Below are positions 31,172 through 38,647 of a stretch of DNA of 45,771 nt, in pieces. Below the pieces are notes generated by a model. That model ran no database searches. It was not told the origin of the DNA and saw nothing but the letters and a program-made list of their open reading frames with translations. The DNA comes from Acidibrevibacterium fodinaquatile. GTDB lineage: Bacteria; Pseudomonadota; Alphaproteobacteria; Acetobacterales; Acetobacteraceae. Made by a program: the position numbers and the translations under genes. Position 1 is the first letter of the stretch. Each line of letters opens with the position of its first letter. The stretch is from assembly GCF_003352165.1 (NCBI RefSeq), contig NZ_CP029178.1, positions 1-45,771 of the forward strand, read 5' to 3'.

Positions 31172-31190
31172 CGACGAAAATGGTTGCCAC

Positions 31191-31694
31191 ATGTTTCTGA
31201 TGGTTGCCGATCCTTTTCTGCGCGTCCTTCACATCATGGCGATCATCGTATGGATGGGGCATAACTGGGCGAACGTGATTTCTCGGCCGCGATATCGGCG
31301 GGTCCTGCCAGATGAACCGCCGGCGGCAAGACGTGAACTGTTTATCGCGGCGGCACAACGTGAACATGGCGTGTTTCGCCACGCATCCCTAGTCGCGCTG
31401 ACCACCGGGATTTTGATGTTGCTCGACCGCGGCCAACTGACCGAAGCGCTTCGGCTCCATGGGGCGAGCGCACCGCTTGGAATCGGCGTTTGGCTGGGCT
31501 TCATCATGGTCGTTAATCTTTGGTTCGTGTTGTGGCCAAATCAGAAGAAGGTGCTCGGCTTCGTCGCCGCCTCTGACTACGAGCGTCTCCGCTGCACCAG
31601 GGTGACGTTTCTGTCGTCGCGAACGAACACGATTCTCTCCATGCCCGCGATCTTTTTTATGGTCATGGGGGCCCATGGCGCGGCGCTGTTCTGA
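31191..31694 (+). CDS. standalone urate-oxidase-N-terminal-like (PuuD-like) membrane protein
   Basis: 167 residues, about four membrane helices (residues 8-28, 62-80, 94-114, 145-163). It resembles the membrane N-terminal domain of bacterial PuuD (Urate_ox_N): LRVLHIMAIIVWMGHNW in helix 1, NLWFVLWPNQKKVLGF and SRTNTILSMPAIFFMVMGAH at the end. His14, His24 and His63 could be ligands, perhaps for haem. There is no cytochrome c domain as in PuuD. It may pass electrons from a soluble partner to the respiratory chain; that is inference. The next ATG overlaps its end by 20 bp. Confidence 0.7.
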   Translation: MFLMVADPFLRVLHIMAIIVWMGHNWANVISRPRYRRVLPDEPPAARRELFIAAAQREHGVFRHASLVALTTGILMLLDRGQLTEALRLHGASAPLGIGVWLGFIMVVNLWFVLWPNQKKVLGFVAASDYERLRCTRVTFLSSRTNTILSMPAIFFMVMGAHGAALF

Positions 31695-32775
31695 GCACCG
31701 AACTGTGATCAGCTTTGCCAGCGGCCCCGCTGTTTTGCCACCGGAAGTGCTGAGTGAGGTGCAAGAGGCAGTTGGTGCGTGGGACGGCAGCGGCCAGTCC
31801 GTTCTGGAACTGCCATTTGGCGGACCGGATTATGCCACGATCCAAAGCGAGTTTGAGGCAGAAGCACGCGCGCTCCTGTCGTTACCGCCGACGTATAAGA
31901 TATTGCTATTGCAAGGTGGCGCGTTCGCACAATTTCGCCTAGTACCCCTCAATCTGCTCCGCTCCACCGATTGCGCCGCCTATGTCGAAACCGGCTACTG
32001 GTCGGCACGCGCCATCGCAGAAGCGCGGGAGGTTTGCCGTGTTGCCGTCGTCGCCCAAGCGGACGCGGCAATACCGCCCATCGCAACTTGGCAATTGCCG
32101 CGCGACACGGTGTATTGCCATGTTACCGGCAACGAAACAGCGGATGGGGTACAGATGCACCGCTTCCCAGCGCTGGGCGAGGTGCCATTGGTCGCAGATT
32201 TGACTGCCGATTTGTTCACAGGCCCGATCGACATCCAGCCATTTGGCGTAATCTATGCCAGCGCACAGAAGAATCTCGGCGCGCCGGGGCTGACCGTAGT
32301 CATCGTGCGCGAGGACCTGCTCGGCCGTGTTCGTGCCGAAGTTCCTGCTCCCTTCGATTATACGCGCCAAGCCAGTACCGGCAGCCGGGTGAACACGCCG
32401 CCGATCTTTTCGGTCTTCGTCGCCAGCCGGATGCTCAAATGGCTGGGTCGGCAGGGCGGGCTCACGGCGGCGGCGGCGCGGTGCGAGCGGCGAAGCCGCA
32501 TGCTCTATCACGTCATTGACGCTAGCCAGCTTTATACCTGTCCTGTCCGCGCCGCGGATCGCTCCCGGATCAGCGTCTGCTTTCATCTGCCCGACGCCGC
32601 GCAGGATGCGGCTTTCCTGGCTGAAGCCCAGCGCCGGGGTTTATGGCATCTGGCCGGTCACCCAACACGTGGCGGCATCCGCGCCTGTCTCTATAATGCA
32701 ATGCCGGAGAGCAGTGTTGCAATACTCGCTGATTTCATGCAGGAATTTGACAAGTCGTGCCCGGCACTCACATAG
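31675..32775 (+). CDS. SerC-like aminotransferase with altered substrate pocket
   Basis: 366 residues, clearly of the phosphoserine aminotransferase family from end to end (FASGPAVLPPEVLSEVQEAV, YKILLLQGGAFAQFRLVPLN, PFGVIYASAQKNLGAPGLTV, NTPPIFSVFVASRMLKWL, IRACLYNAMPESSV). The PLP lysine is in AQKNLG. The SerC phosphate-binding His-Arg (ISHRG in the family) reads LPFGG here, and the later GHR is GHP; the carboxylate-binding Arg of GGIRA is kept. So it probably transaminates a non-phosphorylated amino acid. A GTG at 31705 is an alternative start. It is not expected to replace housekeeping SerC. Confidence 0.85.
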   Translation: MARRCSEHRTVISFASGPAVLPPEVLSEVQEAVGAWDGSGQSVLELPFGGPDYATIQSEFEAEARALLSLPPTYKILLLQGGAFAQFRLVPLNLLRSTDCAAYVETGYWSARAIAEAREVCRVAVVAQADAAIPPIATWQLPRDTVYCHVTGNETADGVQMHRFPALGEVPLVADLTADLFTGPIDIQPFGVIYASAQKNLGAPGLTVVIVREDLLGRVRAEVPAPFDYTRQASTGSRVNTPPIFSVFVASRMLKWLGRQGGLTAAAARCERRSRMLYHVIDASQLYTCPVRAADRSRISVCFHLPDAAQDAAFLAEAQRRGLWHLAGHPTRGGIRACLYNAMPESSVAILADFMQEFDKSCPALT

Positions 32776-32791
32776 CTTGGCGCGGCGTGCC

Positions 32792-33607
32792 ATGGGAGGC
32801 GTGGGACCGGTGATTCGTCGCGCTCTCACCCGCGCGGCGCTACGCATCGCCGAGAAAGTCTCTCGTCCGACACCACCCCCCGCGTTGCCGGCTTCCGCCA
32901 TGGGCCTGACATTTATCAATCCACTTGGGTTAGCCGCAGGATTCGATGATAGTGGCAAACTTCTCGGCGCTCTTGCATTGTGTGGCTTCGGCTCAATCGA
33001 GATTGGAACGCTGCGCACTCCAGCGATGCTAAGCGCCGCGCTGACTCATATCAGTTGCCACCCACGGCACGCCCGAATTGGCATAAATCTTGCCGCAACC
33101 GACACCGGTGACACGGACGAAACGGCAGAACGATGGCGCACTCTGATGGGTTTGGCGTGGGATACCGCGGATTATTTGGTAGCGAACCTTTCCGGGCCAC
33201 GTGGCGCGCCAGTCCAGGTGGACTCGCTCATCACCAAGGTGGCGATGGTCGGGGCGACATGCAGAAGTTTGGCGCGCGCGCGCGGTTCGCGCACGCCGCT
33301 TGCAGTCAAATTCGCGCTCGAACAAGTGCCAACCGCTGCGCTTGGTATTCTGCGCGACTGTGGAGTGGACGCGATGATCGGCGTTTCGACGGATCACCTC
33401 GTCATCACCCGCGCGGTCCGGGCCTTGGCCCCATTGCAGTTGATCTCGGTCGGGGGTGTACGGGACGGCAAGGATATCGCGACCAGGCTCACCGCGGGCG
33501 CTGCTCTGGTTCAGATCCACAGTGTTTTCTGTCGCCGCGGGCCCTTCTTTCCCCGGCGCATGCTTGTCGATCTGGCTGAGAGAATGATGCCGCTCGGCGG
33601 CGGGTAA
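32792..33607 (+). CDS. dihydroorotate-dehydrogenase-like FMN enzyme lacking orotate-site residues
   Basis: 271 residues from the ATG at 32792 (MGGVGPVIRRALTRAALRIA). TIM-barrel landmarks of class 2 PyrD are kept: FINPLGLAAGFDDSGK, FGSIEIGT, RIGINLAA, DYLVANLSGPRG, LAVKFALE, and the FMN phosphate site ISVGGVRDGKDIATRL then AGAALVQIHSVF. The orotate site is not kept: GFDK becomes GFDD, the NRMGFNN loop is missing, NISSPNT is NLSGPRG (catalytic Ser and Asn lost) and TNTT is VSTD. It probably binds FMN and oxidises something else. It starts 16 bp after the previous gene. Confidence 0.82.
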   Translation: MGGVGPVIRRALTRAALRIAEKVSRPTPPPALPASAMGLTFINPLGLAAGFDDSGKLLGALALCGFGSIEIGTLRTPAMLSAALTHISCHPRHARIGINLAATDTGDTDETAERWRTLMGLAWDTADYLVANLSGPRGAPVQVDSLITKVAMVGATCRSLARARGSRTPLAVKFALEQVPTAALGILRDCGVDAMIGVSTDHLVITRAVRALAPLQLISVGGVRDGKDIATRLTAGAALVQIHSVFCRRGPFFPRRMLVDLAERMMPLGGG

Positions 33608-33612
33608 GGAGG

Positions 33613-34791
33613 ATGCCCGTCGCAACAATTCTGGTGGCGCCGTTCGCGGTTGGTCTGCTGTTTCAACTATGGCTGTTGGCTCGCCAGATCCGGTATCTCA
33701 GGCACCATACCGAGGGAAAGGTCCGCAACTATGGGTCGGCTCGTGCAACCTTCACCGCCGTGGCGGCAAGCCTCGATGTCGCATTGACCATCTGGCTCAC
33801 GCTGGGTGGGGGGGTCGCCTGGATCGCCAGATTCTGGCGTGACCGCCCGGCTGCAGCGGGCGGTATGGTAGCCTCCGTGGTGCTCGCGGGTGCCGTGCTC
33901 GATGCTACCCTCTCTATCGGTCGCACCTATCTCCTCGCTGCGCGTCTGGACGGGGTGCGCCCACCGCTTAGAATGATTCTTGCCCGCGCCATGCGGCCCA
34001 TGGTGGTGAAAATCGCTCTAGCCACCGTCGTGGGCGAGACATTCGCTGCGGCGATCAGCATGGCGCCGTCCATCTGGTGGCTTGGGGCGGCGCTGCTCTG
34101 GATGGTTGGAATCGTCGCCACAGCATGGTTGGCGCTTGATCCTTCGCACCGAGGCGGGATGACCGCTTCTCAACGACTGGTGGATCCCCTCCTTGTCGCA
34201 CGCCTCGCCCCTATCATGTCCCGGTTTGGCCTCAGCGGCGACGAGATTCGTGTGACCACCGCCCCCCCTGGAATGCAGCGAGTCAACGCAAATCTGCTCG
34301 GCGTCGGTCGATTCCGGCGTGTCACAATGAGCGATACCTTGATTACCTTGCTCTCTCCTGATGAGATAGAAGCCGTGTTGGCGCACGAAGTCGGCCATTG
34401 GCGTTGCTATCATGTCGGTCGCGATCTGGCATATCGTGCGCTACTAACGTTTGCCGGTTTCGCCGTGCTGGCGCTGGCCATGCGATATCCGGCACTGTTC
34501 ACCGCGCTCGTCAATGCGCCACCCTCCCCGGCGGCATGGCTGGCCGTGGCGGGTGCGTTTTTGCCGCTGACCGCGATGCTCGTGACACCGCTTCAGGCGC
34601 ATTGGCGCCGCCATATGGAATATGAAGCCGATGATTTCGTCGCGCGCCATGCAGATCCACGAGCCTTGATCAGCGCACTCGAGAAGCTCGATGCGGCCAA
34701 TGCGACCGCCGCCTCCGCCGATCCGCTTTATGCGCGTTTCTATAATGCCCACCCGAGTCGAATAGACCGCATCCAGAGGCTCTGGCGCTGA
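33613..34791 (+). CDS. M48 membrane metalloprotease (Ste24-like)
   Basis: 392 residues, about six to seven membrane helices, with the zinc motif HEVGHW near residue 256, the third ligand in YEADDFVARHA, and the C-terminal HPSRIDRIQRLW block, which is typical of Ste24/CAAX protease 1 rather than HtpX. GGAGG precedes the ATG, 5 bp after the previous stop, so it is in the same operon. In a pathway with a modified peptide, a peptidase is required; PqqF/PqqG (M16) is absent here, so this enzyme may release the cross-linked residues from PqqA. That role is inference. Confidence 0.85.
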   Translation: MPVATILVAPFAVGLLFQLWLLARQIRYLRHHTEGKVRNYGSARATFTAVAASLDVALTIWLTLGGGVAWIARFWRDRPAAAGGMVASVVLAGAVLDATLSIGRTYLLAARLDGVRPPLRMILARAMRPMVVKIALATVVGETFAAAISMAPSIWWLGAALLWMVGIVATAWLALDPSHRGGMTASQRLVDPLLVARLAPIMSRFGLSGDEIRVTTAPPGMQRVNANLLGVGRFRRVTMSDTLITLLSPDEIEAVLAHEVGHWRCYHVGRDLAYRALLTFAGFAVLALAMRYPALFTALVNAPPSPAAWLAVAGAFLPLTAMLVTPLQAHWRRHMEYEADDFVARHADPRALISALEKLDAANATAASADPLYARFYNAHPSRIDRIQRLWR

Positions 34792-35069
34792 CCTGCCCCC
34801 GGTCGTCCCTCGGTCATAACGAGAGTCCTTGGGGTTGATAGTGGTCGGCTTCTGGTTAAGCAAGCGCGCTGGGCACGGAGCCCTCTCTCGGAGACGGGTG
34901 CGTGGAGTGGCTTTTATGCGGCGTTGATGTCATGCCCGATAAATCGATATCGAATTTTAACATCGCGCCCGGCTATGCCCCTCTCCGTTGCTCTCGAAGG
35001 AGCACAAAGTTGGCTGGTCCGGAAGGCCGACTTTCGCCAGGGCCACGCTCCGCGCAGGAAGGAAGAGCC
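34792..35069 (+). other. 278-bp gap with small hairpins
   Basis: No gene is convincing. Hairpins include TGCTC-TCGAA-GGAGCA near 34995 and AAAGTTGGC/GCCGACTTT at about 35007-35035. This could be a leader with its own promoter for the next four genes, or a decayed stretch. Confidence 0.4.
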
Positions 35070-35513
35070 ATGTCGCAATCGCTCGCTTCTCCGACCGAGA
35101 CGCCGATGGCACAAGCCGGCGAGGTGCTGCTCGAAGATCTCGAGCCTCCACCCGGCGGCCGTGCCTTGGTGATCGGTCACCACCGGCTGGATGTTTTATG
35201 CGGTCTGATCCGCCAGGGATGCACCCAGGCAGCCGAACTTTGTTCCCATGACCGGGGCGGGGCGGGCGCGGAATCGGCGCAAATCGTCGTCCTTATCGAT
35301 CCTGCCTCACTCGAGGAGGCCGCTTCCCTGCTGGCGACAGCCTGGCGCGCGCTGGATCATGGCGGTCGAATCCTGGTGCGAGATCCGAGTGGGCGCCGGT
35401 ATCAGCTAGAAGGCCTTCTCCGGGCGCAGGGATTCATCGCTATTTCCGCGCGCGAGACGCCGCGCGGCACGATCATACTCGGCCGGCGACCTTTCCCGCT
35501 TGCCCATGGCTGA
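35070..35513 (+). CDS. Rossmann-like protein, possible methyltransferase relative
   Basis: 147 residues from the ATG at 35070, preceded by GGAAGGAAGAG. The pattern RALVIGHHRLDVLCGLIRQG (strand-helix with a degenerate glycine loop), IVVLIDPASLEEAASLLATA, GGRILVRDPSGRRYQLEGLL and the end strand TIILGRRP resembles the core of SAM-dependent methyltransferases, but the SAM motif GxGxG is not present and it is short. It may be a scaffold or a degenerate enzyme. The function is unknown. Confidence 0.5.
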   Translation: MSQSLASPTETPMAQAGEVLLEDLEPPPGGRALVIGHHRLDVLCGLIRQGCTQAAELCSHDRGGAGAESAQIVVLIDPASLEEAASLLATAWRALDHGGRILVRDPSGRRYQLEGLLRAQGFIAISARETPRGTIILGRRPFPLAHG

Positions 35514-35522
35514 GCGCAAGCC

Positions 35523-35759
35523 ATGCCTGCCGCGCGCCATCCCACACCACGTCCGCCCATGCGGGTTCCCCCTTGGGCAACGGCGACACTGCTGCTGCTC
35601 TGTGCCTGGGGGGCGGTCTGGCTTGGCACCCGTCTCGTAGACGCCATCCGGCCTCTTTTGCCAACGATGATGGTGGTGAGCCGGAATGTCCAACCGCTCC
35701 CCGGAAAAAAATCAGAGACGGATGATAATGCCTCACACCCAATCCAGCCGACGCGATAA
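35523..35759 (+). CDS. small single-span membrane protein
   Basis: 78 residues: a Pro/Arg-rich start (MPAARHPTPRPPMRVPP), one membrane helix (ATATLLLLCAWGAVWLGTRL) and a polar C-terminus (SETDDNASHPIQPTR), probably periplasmic. It begins 9 bp after the previous stop. No clear ribosome binding site, so translational coupling is likely. Unknown function; it could be a subunit of a membrane complex with the PuuD-like protein. Confidence 0.5.
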   Translation: MPAARHPTPRPPMRVPPWATATLLLLCAWGAVWLGTRLVDAIRPLLPTMMVVSRNVQPLPGKKSETDDNASHPIQPTR

Positions 35760-35767
35760 GTGCCGCG

Positions 35768-36055
35768 ATGCGCCCTCTCGATGCGCAATCGCGCTGGCAT
35801 CTGCGGGTGCTGGGAAAGCAGATCGTCTTCCTGGTGCTAATCGGCTTGCCGACCTTACTGGTCGATCGCCGTCCGCCGTTGTTGTATTTTCTACAATTGC
35901 AGAGAATGTTTAGCCTTCTTGCGCTGGTCCTGCTCACTCTTGGCGTCGTCACGCGACAGCCGTTCACGCGGGCCAGCTTTTGTGTCTGGGATCACGTCGC
36001 GGCCTCTGTGCTGCTTGCAACCGGCTGCTCTCTGGTCTTGTCGTTTATGCGCTAG
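35768..36055 (+). CDS. small membrane protein, three predicted helices
   Basis: 95 residues with hydrophobic stretches at about 17-32 (KQIVFLVLIGLPTLLV), 46-62 (RMFSLLALVLLTLGVV) and 73-92 (WDHVAASVLLATGCSLVLSF). It follows the previous gene by 8 bp and precedes the DapA-like gene by 37 bp. No family recognised. It adds to an unusually membrane-rich biosynthetic operon. Confidence 0.5.
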   Translation: MRPLDAQSRWHLRVLGKQIVFLVLIGLPTLLVDRRPPLLYFLQLQRMFSLLALVLLTLGVVTRQPFTRASFCVWDHVAASVLLATGCSLVLSFMR

Positions 36056-36092
36056 CCGCATCCGCGATGGGTTAGTTCTCCGGAGTTGCCTC

Positions 36093-37058
36093 ATGGATAA
36101 AATTGGCGCGCTGTCTGGCTCCATCGCTGCCCTGGCAACGCCGTTTTGTGACCATGCCGTCGATACCGATGCTTTGGCAATGCTCTGCGAACGCCAGATC
36201 CTCTGCGGCACGGCGGCACTTCTCGTCTGCGGCAGTACGGGCGAGGCGTCTTCACTGTCTATGCCAGAATATTTCGAGGCTGTTCGCCTGGTGGTGGCCG
36301 TAAGCGACGGGCGGATTCCGGTGATTGCCGGCTGCAGCGCAGGCGCGACCGAGAGAGCGGTCGAAGGTGCGCGTCTCGCCGCATCTGCCGGCGCCGATGC
36401 CTTGCTCTGTGCGCCGCCAGCCTATGTGAAGCCAACACAGGAGGGGATTTTCGCTCATGTCCGCGCGGTCTCGCACGCGACCAATCTCCCAATCATACTT
36501 TATGACGTGCCTGGCCGCACCGGGGTTTCAATCGCTGACGAGACAGTTGCGCGTCTTTTCGAAAGATCGTTGATAATAGGGGTAAAGGATGCCACCGCCG
36601 ATCTCGCTCGCCCACCACGTCTTCGCGTGCTCTGCGGAGAGGGTCTCCTGCAAATGAGTGGAGACGACGCGACGGCCGCGGCGTATCGCGCAATGGGCGG
36701 CGCCGGCTGTATCTCGGTAACCGCCAATGTCACACCGGCCTTGTGTGCCGCGCTGCATCGCGCCTGGGAAAGCGGTCATCTCCCCCGCTTCGCGGCATTG
36801 CGTGATATGCTGGCAGAATTGCACCGCGCGCTATTTCTGGAGAGCAATCCGATTCCGCTCAAGGCGGCACTCGCCATGCTGCGGCTATGCGGCCCTGGTC
36901 TGCGGCTGCCGTTGACCACCGCAGCACGGCCGACGCGTGAGCGTTTGGCGGCGACCCTGGCGCGGATCGCGGGGAATGAGGAGCGCGAGGCGAGGGATTT
37001 CCTAACGTTGGTGCCACCGAACCGGAGTGGCTTTTCGTTGCGTTGCAGCACCCTATGA
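36093..37058 (+). CDS. DapA-family pyruvate-dependent aldolase/synthase
   Basis: 321 residues, normal for 4-hydroxy-tetrahydrodipicolinate synthase. Landmarks: GSIAALATPF, CGSTGEASSL (Thr of the catalytic relay), ILYDVPGRTGVSI (Tyr, and Arg of the carboxylate site), GVKDAT with the Schiff-base Lys, SGDDATAA and NPIPLKAALAML. All catalytic residues are present, so it should form a pyruvate imine. It may be a lysine-pathway enzyme or a relative using another aldehyde; in this operon a condensation with pyruvate is an attractive idea but unproven. The last 35 residues extend beyond the usual end. Confidence 0.85.
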   Translation: MDKIGALSGSIAALATPFCDHAVDTDALAMLCERQILCGTAALLVCGSTGEASSLSMPEYFEAVRLVVAVSDGRIPVIAGCSAGATERAVEGARLAASAGADALLCAPPAYVKPTQEGIFAHVRAVSHATNLPIILYDVPGRTGVSIADETVARLFERSLIIGVKDATADLARPPRLRVLCGEGLLQMSGDDATAAAYRAMGGAGCISVTANVTPALCAALHRAWESGHLPRFAALRDMLAELHRALFLESNPIPLKAALAMLRLCGPGLRLPLTTAARPTRERLAATLARIAGNEEREARDFLTLVPPNRSGFSLRCSTL

Positions 37059-37107
37059 CGCACTGCGCCGCCAAGCCGATATCCTTACGAGGATCCCCGA
37101 ACAAACT

Positions 37108-37175
37108 GGCGGGTGTGCCGAGTGGCCAGTAATTTCCTGGCGCGATTGGGTCGATACACGACCTCGGCGCCCGCC
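37108..37175. other. structured 68-nt element (three-way junction)
   Basis: Outer stem GGCGGG/CCCGCC, inner stem GCCGAG/CTCGGC, then two hairpins: GCCAG-TAATTTC-CTGGC (5-bp stem, 7-nt loop) and GGTCG-ATACA-CGACC. It lies between convergent genes (36093 and 37206). It is not a tRNA: too short, and no T-arm. It may be a bidirectional terminator or a small structured RNA. Confidence 0.4.
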
Positions 37176-37205
37176 TGGGGTCCCATTTCCATGCATTCCG
37201 GTAGT

Positions 37206-38120
37206 TTACCAATGATAAGATGTATAGAAACTCCAGCGAAAATGAAGCTCGATACCGAAATCATAACGATTTCCGATGCCATTCATTGTTTGCTGTTGTA
37301 TCGGCAAAAGAGCGGTTAGCGCCACCCCATAGTGCGGTGTACTATAATCTAATCCAGGGTCCAACAGCCAAAGTTGCCCGCCCGTCCCTGGAGAAGTCTG
37401 TCCGTTTATACGGCTATTCCCGGTATCAAAATAATTTGTTTCTAACGACGCGAATAGCTCGCCCGGGATATTGGCGCTTAGGTCACGCGGCCAGATCACA
37501 TAATGAAAGGCCGCATCTGCAACAAATTGATTACCAACTTGATAACCCGCTCCGGGCGCATATGAATTGTAGCCAATTTCGGCCTCCGCATTCCAATGTA
37601 GCGTCTGCCATGAACTGGTCATGGCAATGCGTCCGCCAAAATTACCCATCCCCGGCTGGTCCTCGCGAGGCATTTGTGGGTTAGCGCCGTCCATGCCGGT
37701 CGGTAATGTTATGCCAATTAGCGGCGCCAGACGAAAGGTCGATGCAGTACCATCTAATTGGTATACAGTGTAGCGTGCCTCCTGAGTGGTGTCTCCTATG
37801 CCAGACGCGGCTAGTCGAACGGTCTTCCCGCCGCTAACGACATCTGCCATCGTGTTAACAAAAAGATTACTTTCCGTTATTAACGCAAGATTCGGTGAGG
37901 CGCCATAGAGGATTACTGTTTGCCCTATTATCCTTTGAAAATTTGAGGATTCCTCTGTTATCGTTGGCTGTTCCAATATGGTAAAATTCCCCGCCGAAAG
38001 TGGCGACGCACCAGGGAATGTTAACTGCGCTCTAGCGTGAGATATTGTAAGGAAAACTACCGCTGTTGTAGCCAAATATATCAGGGATTTTATTAAAATT
38101 CTTCGCTGTTCATGGGGCAT
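37206..38120 (-). CDS. outer-membrane beta-barrel protein
   Basis: 304 residues with a Sec signal peptide (SLIYLATTAVVFLTISHA then cleavage after ARA). The mature part has alternating beta-strand patterns, Asn/Gly/Tyr-rich turns and a terminal aromatic (ELHFRWSFYTSYHW), as in the 'MetA-pathway of phenol degradation' or transporter-like barrel family: APLIGITLPTGMDG and GQLWLLDPGLDYSTPHYGVA are typical. The gene is less G+C rich than its neighbours. It could form a channel for a small molecule; the substrate is unknown. Confidence 0.7.
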   Translation of the reverse strand: MPHEQRRILIKSLIYLATTAVVFLTISHARAQLTFPGASPLSAGNFTILEQPTITEESSNFQRIIGQTVILYGASPNLALITESNLFVNTMADVVSGGKTVRLAASGIGDTTQEARYTVYQLDGTASTFRLAPLIGITLPTGMDGANPQMPREDQPGMGNFGGRIAMTSSWQTLHWNAEAEIGYNSYAPGAGYQVGNQFVADAAFHYVIWPRDLSANIPGELFASLETNYFDTGNSRINGQTSPGTGGQLWLLDPGLDYSTPHYGVALTALLPIQQQTMNGIGNRYDFGIELHFRWSFYTSYHW

Positions 38121-38160
38121 AACCTGACCCCGAAATTACCTCTCGAACACCAAACACTTT

Positions 38161-38523
38161 CTATCTGCCGGCTGATTCCTGTGACGGGATCCAACGAATA
38201 TCGCCGGGGGTATAGCTGGCATCCACAATGGCCTGACGAATTTGATCGTCGGTGACCCGCGCCTCTGGTTTGACGTGGATATCCGCTAAGCCCTGACTCA
38301 AGTTGAAGCTGACCTGCTCGACTCCTGGTATCTGTTCCAAACGCTTGATGATACCGAACACAGAAAACGGGACCGCCACACCTTTGACCACAGCAATCGC
38401 TTCGTGGCTTGACATTGGGTTCGGCGATTCCGCTCCGATAACCGCGATATTTCGAAAAAAAACACCGGCCGTGAGTAGTACTTTAAGCGCATGAATCATC
38501 TGACGACGGTATGGAAAACGCAT
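38161..38523 (-). CDS. exported HMA-fold-like protein without metal-binding cysteines
   Basis: 120 residues from the ATG at 38523, preceded by GAGGAG. It has an N-terminal signal or membrane segment (MIHALKVLLTAGVFF) and one HMA-like ferredoxin fold: FSVFGIIKRLEQIPGVEQVS, GLADIHVKPEARVTDDQIRQ, AIVDASYTPGDI. The usual GMTCxxC loop reads GVAVPFSVFG and the protein has no Cys at all. It may therefore bind something other than a soft metal ion or act in protein interaction. It lies just upstream of the barrel gene on the same strand (40-bp gap). Confidence 0.65.
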   Translation of the reverse strand: MRFPYRRQMIHALKVLLTAGVFFRNIAVIGAESPNPMSSHEAIAVVKGVAVPFSVFGIIKRLEQIPGVEQVSFNLSQGLADIHVKPEARVTDDQIRQAIVDASYTPGDIRWIPSQESAGR

Positions 38524-38647
38524 TTTAAGACTCCTCATGAACCCAAAAGAGAAGACGCTAACGCCCCCCCCTACATCATAAAATATGATGTTTTTGACTA
38601 TTATGTTTTTGACCAGTTTGCGAGTGGCAGCAGTCAACGCCAGTTGC

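Noticed and set aside
37108-37175. tRNA-like sequence (GTGCCGAGTGG and a 5-bp stem with a 7-nt loop)
   Set aside because: Too short for Leu/Ser tRNA, no TTCRA-type T-loop, the anticodon-like loop lacks U33, and the outer pairing is a continuous long stem.
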